From Flavobacteriales bacterium (GTDB lineage: Bacteria > Bacteroidota > Bacteroidia > Flavobacteriales > Flavobacteriaceae), in assembly GCA_027008965.1 (NCBI GenBank), contig JALVDN010000439.1, forward strand, positions 1 to 6,277: a stretch of 6,277 nucleotides of DNA, given 5' to 3'. The stretch's first letter is position 1. Every line of letters starts with the position of its first letter. The notes beneath the pieces are model-generated. The model was given only the letters and a program-made list of their open reading frames with translations. It did not search any database and was not told the DNA's origin. Position numbers and translations under genes: made by a program. Of the stretch, positions 1 to 5,677 are shown one piece after another.

Positions 1-393
1 ACAGATGATCGTTATAGGGATGTAGTGTTTGATGGAGTTATGGAAGTTAATGGTACATGGGTTCCCAATACTCAAGTTACTAATTTAAATGAATATTGGT
101 ATCGTTATTCCAGATTTAACAGAGCAACGGAAATTATGTTGGAAGATGCCTCTTGGATGAAATTAAGAAATGTATATGTTTCTTATACTTTACCTAATAA
201 GTGGCTAAAGAAAACTTTTATAAAAGGAGTAAATGTAAATTTGGCTGCTTCCAATTTCATATTATGGACCAAAACCCGTGGATTTGACCCGGAAGGTTCG
301 CAATATGCCGCCGGAAGTAATGCATATGGTATTATTGGTCTTAGCACACCGTTGACCAAAAACTATAGCTTCTCAATCAATGTTAAATTTTAA
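1..393 (+). CDS. SusC/RagA-type TonB-dependent outer-membrane transporter, C-terminal fragment
   Basis: The reading frame is open from the first base and ends in TAA at 391-393, so this is the last 130 residues of a protein whose family is usually about 1000 residues long. Members are 22-strand outer-membrane beta-barrels that import oligosaccharides or peptides using TonB energy, with a SusD lipoprotein as a lid. Seen here are the typical final barrel strands: 'WMKLRNVYVSYTLP', then 'SNFILWTKTRGFDPEGS', then a terminal strand 'YSFSINVKF'. The C-terminal aromatic residue is what barrel-assembly machinery normally recognises. The plug domain, TonB box and any carboxypeptidase-like N-terminal domain lie outside the window. 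The GTG at position 25 is an internal valine codon, not a start. A SusD gene follows after 12 bp, which supports the family call. Substrate is unknown. Confidence 0.93.
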   Translation, partial: TDDRYRDVVFDGVMEVNGTWVPNTQVTNLNEYWYRYSRFNRATEIMLEDASWMKLRNVYVSYTLPNKWLKKTFIKGVNVNLAASNFILWTKTRGFDPEGSQYAAGSNAYGIIGLSTPLTKNYSFSINVKF

Positions 394-405
394 AAATCAA
401 AAACG

Positions 406-1848
406 ATGAAAACAATAAAACATATTCTTTGGGTTTTTTCATTTTTCATCCTGCTGACAGGATGTAAAGATGATTTTTTCGATGTCAATAAGCCTTCTGA
501 TGCATTATCAGAAGATAAAGTAACTTATAAAACTCAATTACCCTATATAGAATACCAGTTAGCGTTAATGCAATACTCTATGGTAAGATATATGGATGGA
601 TTTTATGATCAACAATTGGCTAATTATTTGATAGGTGGGCCGGATACCCATGGACGTGCATCACTTAGCGGAGCATGGAGTTCTTATTATACAAGAATAT
701 TATCAAACATAAAAGTACTTAAAAGGTTAGCCATAAAAAATAATAATCCTCATTATTTGGGAATAGCTCAGGTTTTAGAAGCATTAGCCACACAAATGGC
801 AACAGATCATTGGGGGGATATACCTTATAGTGAGGCCGCCATGGGAAGTGAAAATTTAGCTCCTAAATCTGATACTCAACAGCAAATATATGATGATTTA
901 TTACAATTACTTGATGAAGCAATAACCAATCTACAATCTACAGGTGTTCTAGATGAACCCGGTTCGGAGGATTTAATTTATGGCGGAGATTTGAACAAAT
1001 GGTTGAAAGCCGCATATACTTTGGAAGCTAGATTGCATATTCATTTAACTAAACGAAATGGTAATGCCGCAGCACAAGAAGCCTTAAATGCTTTACAAAA
1101 CGGTTTCACAAGTTTTGATGATGATTTACAAGTTTTGTTTGATAATGCAATATTAAATCCTTGGTACAAAAACGTTGTATCCTCTAATAATACCGGAAAT
1201 TATAGTGTTTTATGGAGTGAGCAACTCATCGATCAAATGAATGGAACGGACTACCCTTTTACAAGCATTCCGTATGATCCCCGATTGCCTCGTTACGCTG
1301 ATAACGGTGGTGCGCCGAACTATGTCGGAGCCGAAAATGGAGCCGGAGGTGGTGGGAACTGTGATTTAGCCGATGATGCTTATTTTGCAGAAGACGCCCC
1401 TGTTTTCTTACTTACTTATATGGAGGCTAAATTTATTGAAGCGGAAGCAAAATTCCTTTTAGGTGATAAGCAAGGAGCCTATGATGCTTATATAGAAGGA
1501 ATAACTGCAAGTATGGATAAATTAGGTATTCCTTCCGCCGACAGGGATGCTTATTTGAATGAAGCCAGTATAGGTTTTGGCGGTGATGCCAATCAATTGG
1601 AAATGAAACATATTTTGAAAGAAAAAAACATAGCATTGGTGCTTCATCCCGAACCTTATACGGATATGCGTCGATATGATTTTGATCCGAACATCTTTGT
1701 GGATTTGACATTTCCGCAAAATAGATCGGATGAAATTCCGGCAAATGAATGGCCACGAAGAGCGGTTTATCCTACCAGTGAAGTACAACGTAATCCCAAT
1801 TTGGATCAAATTTCCGAATATTGGTTGCCCGTTTGGTGGGATCAGTAA
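406..1848 (+). CDS. SusD/RagB-family surface lipoprotein (SusD-like nutrient-binding protein)
   Basis: This is a complete 480-residue protein, normal length for the family. It is the surface lid of the SusCD importer and binds substrate for the upstream transporter. The N-terminus has a lysine-containing n-region, a hydrophobic core and a lipobox LTGC with the lipidated cysteine at residue 20. The next residues, KDDFFD, resemble the acidic lipoprotein export signal that sends Bacteroidota lipoproteins to the cell surface. The helical TPR-like region includes 'HYLGIAQVLEALATQ' and 'TDHWGDIPYSEA' near residues 117-144 and 'DTQQQIYDDLLQLLDEA' near 156-172. The C-terminal part has 'YMEAKFIEAEAKF' near 338-350 and 'LHPEPYTDMRRYDFDPN' near 413-429. 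This pattern fits the SusD-like branch that includes many peptide- and glycan-associated members better than starch-type SusD. It follows the transporter by 12 A-rich bases without a clear ribosome-binding site, as is usual in this phylum. No hydrolase follows. Confidence 0.95.
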   Translation: MKTIKHILWVFSFFILLTGCKDDFFDVNKPSDALSEDKVTYKTQLPYIEYQLALMQYSMVRYMDGFYDQQLANYLIGGPDTHGRASLSGAWSSYYTRILSNIKVLKRLAIKNNNPHYLGIAQVLEALATQMATDHWGDIPYSEAAMGSENLAPKSDTQQQIYDDLLQLLDEAITNLQSTGVLDEPGSEDLIYGGDLNKWLKAAYTLEARLHIHLTKRNGNAAAQEALNALQNGFTSFDDDLQVLFDNAILNPWYKNVVSSNNTGNYSVLWSEQLIDQMNGTDYPFTSIPYDPRLPRYADNGGAPNYVGAENGAGGGGNCDLADDAYFAEDAPVFLLTYMEAKFIEAEAKFLLGDKQGAYDAYIEGITASMDKLGIPSADRDAYLNEASIGFGGDANQLEMKHILKEKNIALVLHPEPYTDMRRYDFDPNIFVDLTFPQNRSDEIPANEWPRRAVYPTSEVQRNPNLDQISEYWLPVWWDQ

Positions 1849-1868
1849 TCTTGTATAATGTAATTACT

Positions 1869-1897
1869 AAAAGCCCTGCTTTGAGCGGGGCTTTTTT
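1869..1897. terminator. Hairpin terminator between convergent operons
   Basis: An 11-bp stem pairs 1869-1879 (AAAAGCCCTGC) with 1885-1895 (GCGGGGCTTTT), with one G-U pair and a 5-base loop. It ends in a run of six T on the plus strand (1892-1897), as expected for an intrinsic terminator of the SusCD operon, which stops 20 bp earlier. On the minus strand the stem is followed by only four T, so it may also stop the opposing operon, but less convincingly. The minus-strand stop codon (1898-1896) touches the stem base, so that gene ends directly at the hairpin. Confidence 0.85.
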
Positions 1898-3122
1898 ATT
1901 GGATGAAGCGGGTAATTTTATCCAAATTTTGATGAACCGCTTCTTTTTGTGATATAACGGAATGATTTATTTCGGAAGTCAGTTGTTCATAGCCGGATAG
2001 TATATATTTGATTTTTTCAAGGATGCTTTTTACAATGCTACCATTATTCCAAAGCCTTGGATGATTAGCATCTATAATTAAATCCGACCTTCGTAGATTT
2101 TTCCCGATGACACCTTCATATTTTGTGCTGTATGATAGCGAAATGGCAGGCTTGCCCATTTGAAAGGTGGAAATGGCGGCATGCATTCTTCCGGTGATGG
2201 TGAATAAACCGTGCCCCAGAATAAATCTGGCGCCTGTGGGACCGATTTTTTCGGTTACGGGAATGATTGTGGGATGCTCCGGTTGATGCTTTTCTATAAA
2301 TTCTTTAATTAATGAAGGTTCGTCCCCGTGAGGAGGAAAAGTATGAGCCAATAATACTACGGGAAGGTCTTTCAATTCCTCAATTTCTTTAAAACTTTCA
2401 ATGAGTTGTTTAAAATTGGAAAGATATATCTCACGATCATTAGTATAATATTTTCCTTGCAAGCCCGAAATGACTACCGTAATATATTTCCCGGCTGTTA
2501 ATCCGTATTTATTAAGGATATTTTTTTCCAATCCGAAGTCCGATTGCTTGGGCAAATCCATGAAAGCCAAATCCGCTCCTTGAAAAACATTTTGCTTTAA
2601 ACCGAATTCCGATTCCAAATAATTTTTGGTTTTTTTATCACGGGTAAAAATCGGGATGTTCTTATACAAATATTTAATGACTAACTTATTTTTCCAATGA
2701 TGAAATGGCCCCATGGTTTGTCCGAATAAAATGGTTGGTTTTTTCCGGTTCCATGCCCAATATTTAATTAAATCGGGATAGATTTTTTGGGTATAATATT
2801 CTGATAAGTCATCGCCTCCGAGAACAATAACGGCATCATAATCTTTAATTTCGGTTGTATCAAACCAATGTTTTCTTTTTTGATAAGAACGCACCCATTT
2901 AAAACGCGACCAATCCGGTTCTACAGGTTTATGTTCTTTTAAAGTGATTTCATGTGGAAATTCTTTATGTATTAAATGGATGTCTTCTTCTTCACTGTTG
3001 TAAAAATAAAATTCAACCGCTCCATTTAGTCTTTTATAGAGTTCTTCCATCATCACCAAACCCATCATGGCACTACCGTAGTTATTCAATCCATGGAAAC
3101 GATGTAAAAAAATTTTTTTCAT
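1896..3122 (-). CDS. Polysaccharide pyruvyl transferase family protein
   Basis: This is a 408-residue protein without a signal peptide or membrane helix, so probably cytoplasmic. Family members (CsaB, WcaK and relatives) transfer a pyruvyl group from phosphoenolpyruvate to sugars of cell-surface polymers, forming ketals; not every member has been shown to do this. Family marks are an N-terminal 'NNYGSAMMG' (residues 13-21), 'YDAVIVLGGDD' (95-105), 'ILFGQTMGPF' (131-140), 'TRDKKTKNYL' (160-169), 'GADLAF' (182-187) and the strong C-terminal block 'TGRMHAAIS' (310-318) followed by 'SLSYSTKYEG' (328-337). The fold is expected to be GT-B-like. The start ATG (3122-3120) overlaps the stop TGA of the upstream FrhB-like gene as ATGA, so it is the last gene of a translationally coupled operon. 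The coding sequence opens with seven A then seven T (3119-3106), a possible slippage site. The exact acceptor sugar cannot be inferred. Confidence 0.85.
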   Translation of the reverse strand: MKKIFLHRFHGLNNYGSAMMGLVMMEELYKRLNGAVEFYFYNSEEEDIHLIHKEFPHEITLKEHKPVEPDWSRFKWVRSYQKRKHWFDTTEIKDYDAVIVLGGDDLSEYYTQKIYPDLIKYWAWNRKKPTILFGQTMGPFHHWKNKLVIKYLYKNIPIFTRDKKTKNYLESEFGLKQNVFQGADLAFMDLPKQSDFGLEKNILNKYGLTAGKYITVVISGLQGKYYTNDREIYLSNFKQLIESFKEIEELKDLPVVLLAHTFPPHGDEPSLIKEFIEKHQPEHPTIIPVTEKIGPTGARFILGHGLFTITGRMHAAISTFQMGKPAISLSYSTKYEGVIGKNLRRSDLIIDANHPRLWNNGSIVKSILEKIKYILSGYEQLTSEINHSVISQKEAVHQNLDKITRFIQ

Positions 3123-4474
3123 TTGAAAAGATTTTTGATTTTCAGCCGTAATTTAGTCCAAGCGGAATGCTCGTAAACTTTGTTGAGCTTGTGAACAATA
3201 GGCATGATTTCTTTTTTTAAAAGCTCAGGTTGTTTATAATTCTCTGAATATAAACTTATGTCTCTCAACAAAATACGCAATTCATAAATTTTCCTGCGCT
3301 TTTTGGATTTGATTTTTTCAGGAGGCACTCTTTTAGGCGGTGTCCATCTTCCGTTTTTTTGATCCAAGTAAAGCCTGTATGCCAAACCTTCCCGGCGATG
3401 ACGAAAACCTCCGGCTTGACTTTCTATCAGTTTTTCCGGAGGTAAAGGTTTCATTTGAAGTTCGCCGGATTGAATACCGTTTTCAATAAGATGATGAAGT
3501 TCCGGATTTCTTGTAACGATAATATTTGTTCCTTTCCAGTCCCGGACAAATTCGGGTATCCAAGCGTCTCCAAAAGAAATATCGGCGGTTTCTCCGATGA
3601 TATCATCGCAATAGTCGCAAACTTTTAATTTAAACAATCCCCAACCCCAATCGGTTCCGAATAATTCTTTATTCGGTTTCACTAAAATTTCGCCCGACTT
3701 GAGTTTCAAAGCTGTTGCATATTCATTAGCCGGTTTACCGGGAATTTTATGCCTGTAGTCAATGCTTTCAACTTCCTTTTCATTCACTTGGAATTGGGAA
3801 ATAAGCATGGAAGTGTAATGTGTGGTTTTCAGATGACCGCAAAACAAACTGACGGTGTATTTGATTCGTTCTCTGAAAATTTCATCACTTTTCTGAAGTA
3901 ATCTGATACCTTTTATGAAACACGGCAGGCCCACTATAGTATAATTTCCCGGATTTTCTTTGATGAATTGCAATGTTTTATTCATGCTAACCGGATAGTA
4001 CCTTGATTTAGATCCTTCCTTGAGTTCTGCTGCATTTTTACTTATTTCGTAAGAAAAAAATACCTTGCCTGTAGAAGGTTTTACATGGACTACATAATCT
4101 GTTAATTTTTCATCCAAAAGTTTGTTTGTAAGCCAACTCACCCCACCTCCCGAGCTTCCTTTTAATCTTATATTTTCATCTGCCACATATCCGGCAAAAA
4201 TTTCTTGATAAAAACCGAATTGGAGATGAAATTTTGTTTTTCCATCATGAAAATGTTCCTCAGCCAAAAAATTTTCATCGGTTTGATGGTCGGCAAAAGG
4301 GCAGACCACTTGCGGGTTTTGTTTGGATTGAATTTTTTTGGGGAAATATTGGCCCCGTGAATTGATTTCCATTTGGATGGCTCCATCGCTTAAGGCCGTG
4401 CAAACCCCACACCCGGAACAATAATTTTCCTTTAAAACGGTTGCCTGAAGTTCTTTAAAATCTATTGTTTTCAT
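3119..4474 (-). CDS. FrhB-like oxidoreductase (coenzyme F420 hydrogenase/dehydrogenase beta-subunit family)
   Basis: This is a 451-residue protein with the start at ATG 4474-4472, chosen because it forms an ATGA overlap with the stop of the upstream glycosyltransferase. An alternative ATG at 4495 would add seven residues (MGSCNKR) and deepen the overlap to 25 bp. Near the N-terminus 'CSGCGVC' gives Cys19, Cys22 and Cys25, and Cys58-Pro completes a ferredoxin-like [4Fe-4S] set. Next come 'KGSSGGGVSWL' (105-115), 'VGLPCFIKGIRLLQ' (181-194), 'SLFCGH' (209-214) and 'CDYCDDIIGETADISFGDAW' (286-305), all typical of the FrhB/FdhB N- and C-terminal domains that bind FAD and an Fe-S cluster. The tail after about residue 370 is very basic and probably helical. 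Bacterial members near glycan genes need not use F420; their reaction is largely undefined. The context suggests a redox step on a sugar or its carrier, which is inference. Confidence 0.87.
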   Translation of the reverse strand: MKTIDFKELQATVLKENYCSGCGVCTALSDGAIQMEINSRGQYFPKKIQSKQNPQVVCPFADHQTDENFLAEEHFHDGKTKFHLQFGFYQEIFAGYVADENIRLKGSSGGGVSWLTNKLLDEKLTDYVVHVKPSTGKVFFSYEISKNAAELKEGSKSRYYPVSMNKTLQFIKENPGNYTIVGLPCFIKGIRLLQKSDEIFRERIKYTVSLFCGHLKTTHYTSMLISQFQVNEKEVESIDYRHKIPGKPANEYATALKLKSGEILVKPNKELFGTDWGWGLFKLKVCDYCDDIIGETADISFGDAWIPEFVRDWKGTNIIVTRNPELHHLIENGIQSGELQMKPLPPEKLIESQAGGFRHRREGLAYRLYLDQKNGRWTPPKRVPPEKIKSKKRRKIYELRILLRDISLYSENYKQPELLKKEIMPIVHKLNKVYEHSAWTKLRLKIKNLFK

Positions 4475-5517
4475 TCTTTTGTTACAGGATCCCATGTTGA
4501 ATTCTCTCCAAAACCATCGGTTTCACATAAACCGGGAACACATACAATATATCCACCGCGCTTTACTATACTCTTGGGCGACCAGGAAAGTAACCACCAA
4601 TCTTCATCCGCTCCTTGACCCGGTTTTCCCCGGTCGGGTTTAGGCGCTCCTAAATAAGGATTGGGAATGGGCATGTTATCCATCAAATATTGTCTATGCA
4701 AAAACAGGTGTTGCGCCGGTGCCGATTTTAAAAGGAATACCTCATGGTCATGGATATGTGTTTTTTCAAAAATTTTATGCGGTTTTCTGTATATTCCGGT
4801 CAGGACAGGATGTTTCTTTTTATCTTTAATTTGATCTAAAACTTCAAAAAAACCGGGCTTGAGTATCACATCATCTTGAATGTAATGAATCCATTCCACG
4901 TCAGGATCGGACAGGAAATAAGAAAAACCTGTGTTGAGTGAAAACACCAATCCCCGGTTGAGAGGAGTTTCTAAAAAAACAACTTGTGGAAAATCTTTTT
5001 TTATTTTTTCGTAATCAGCTTTAAACACTTTATCGGAACCGTCATTCACCACCACTATTTCTTCCTCTCGATTTTGCAATTGAGATAAAAGTCTTTTTAA
5101 GAAATCCGGGCGGTTATAGGTAGTAATCAGAATCCCGGTTTTTTCTTTTTTTTCGGGTTTATAATATTTTTTCCAATTGATGCGTGTATGCAAAATGTAT
5201 TGAGCCGCCTTGATAGATTCTATTTTACCCGGATTTCTTTTGAAAACCACAAAAAGATGATTTCCCCAAACAGGTTTAAAGTTATTTTCCCGGGTGAAGT
5301 CCAAATAATCATTGGTCAGATCATACGTAAGTTTCTTATGAAAAACAATATGTTGAATATCATAATCTTCGAGCCTGATATCTTTCAAAATCTGATAGGG
5401 GAGAACCATGGGAAATTCATAAAGCAGAACTTCGGGACCAATAAAATACTCATCCTCTTCCAAGTGTTTTTTCAAAAATTTGACAAGTGGTAACCAGTAT
5501 TTATTCCGAGGATACAT
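4471..5517 (-). CDS. Glycosyltransferase, family 2-like (GT-A fold), with extra N-terminal domain
   Basis: This 348-residue protein should transfer a sugar from a nucleotide-activated donor. The GT-A core begins near residue 126: 'GILITTYNRPDFLKRLL' (128-144), 'EIVVVNDGSD' (153-162), 'LNRGLVFSLNTGF' (186-198), an acidic metal-binding motif 'YIQDDVIL' (212-219, QDD in place of the usual DxD), and 'GADEDWWLL' (302-310), where the acidic pair is in the position of the catalytic base of inverting enzymes. There is no membrane helix. The first 120 residues are not part of this fold; they contain 'YFIGPEVLLYEFP' (24-36), 'IQHIVFHK' (54-61) and 'PVWGNHLFVVF' (82-92), and I do not recognise them with certainty. 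The start is well fixed: an in-frame TAA lies 12 bases upstream at 5532-5530. The first gene of the operon, its stop TGA overlaps the next start as ATGA. Donor and acceptor are unknown. Confidence 0.86.
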   Translation of the reverse strand: MYPRNKYWLPLVKFLKKHLEEDEYFIGPEVLLYEFPMVLPYQILKDIRLEDYDIQHIVFHKKLTYDLTNDYLDFTRENNFKPVWGNHLFVVFKRNPGKIESIKAAQYILHTRINWKKYYKPEKKEKTGILITTYNRPDFLKRLLSQLQNREEEIVVVNDGSDKVFKADYEKIKKDFPQVVFLETPLNRGLVFSLNTGFSYFLSDPDVEWIHYIQDDVILKPGFFEVLDQIKDKKKHPVLTGIYRKPHKIFEKTHIHDHEVFLLKSAPAQHLFLHRQYLMDNMPIPNPYLGAPKPDRGKPGQGADEDWWLLSWSPKSIVKRGGYIVCVPGLCETDGFGENSTWDPVTKE

Positions 5518-5546
5518 AACAATTAATTTTTAAAGTTTAAAGATAC

Positions 5547-5580
5547 AAAAAAGAAACCGGGTATTGTTTCCAATACCCGG
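5547..5580 (-). terminator. Intrinsic terminator downstream of the isoaspartyl methyltransferase gene
   Basis: A perfect 10-bp inverted repeat, CCGGGTATTG at 5557-5566 and CAATACCCGG at 5571-5580, encloses a 4-base loop. Read on the minus strand the loop is GAAA, a stable GNRA tetraloop, and the stem is followed by TTTCTTTTTTG. This is a strong intrinsic terminator pointing left, about 100 bp after the methyltransferase stop codon and 40 bp before the glycosyltransferase start. It separates the two minus-strand transcription units, so the glycosyltransferase operon should have its own promoter. Confidence 0.82.
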
Positions 5581-5596
5581 CAACCCAAAAAACCAA

Positions 5597-5612
5597 AATA
5601 GATAAATCTATT
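5597..5612. repeat. Short AT-rich palindrome in the intergenic spacer
   Basis: AATAGAT and ATCTATT form 7-bp arms separated by AA. With only a 2-base centre it is a poor RNA hairpin but a plausible dimeric protein-binding site. It lies upstream of the glycosyltransferase operon and could be an operator, or chance in AT-rich DNA. Its right end overlaps the next inverted repeat by two bases. Confidence 0.35.
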
Positions 5613-5635
5613 ATGAAAAGAACCCCTTTTCATAA
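5611..5635. repeat. Inverted repeat (10-bp arms) in the intergenic spacer
   Basis: TTATGAAAAG at 5611-5620 pairs perfectly with CTTTTCATAA at 5626-5635 around a 5-base AACCC loop. Read on the minus strand it would be the first hairpin in the 3' untranslated region of the methyltransferase transcript, without an immediate T run. It may be an RNA-stabilising 3' hairpin or a DNA-binding site; the sequence does not decide this. Confidence 0.5.
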
Positions 5636-5677
5636 CAAACAAGAACCATGCCAAAAAGTGTAAAAAAAAGAAATTTT

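Noticed and set aside
1433..1809. Two open frames on the minus strand inside the SusD gene (1433-1756 and 1522-1809)
   Set aside because: They lie wholly within a well-supported SusD-family gene, have low-complexity composition unlike any recognised family, and lack a promoter or context.
2954..3151. Plus-strand open frame of 65 codons across the FrhB-like / pyruvyl transferase junction
   Set aside because: It is antisense to two overlapping, strongly supported genes and shows no protein-like motif.
4168..4386. Minus-strand open frame of 72 codons inside the FrhB-like gene
   Set aside because: It is a shifted frame of the real gene, which carries the cysteine motifs.
5188..5493. Plus-strand open frame of 101 codons antisense to the glycosyltransferase N-terminal region
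   Set aside because: Antisense shadow with no recognisable domain; the glycosyltransferase frame is fixed by its upstream in-frame stop and its coupled downstream junction.
5538..5545. Possible Bacteroidota -7 promoter element (TATCTTTA on the minus strand)
   Set aside because: The last base differs from the consensus TAnnTTTG and no -33 TTTG element is found at the usual 19-21 bp spacing; the nearest TTG is about 25 bp away. It is mentioned in a finding but not listed as a feature.
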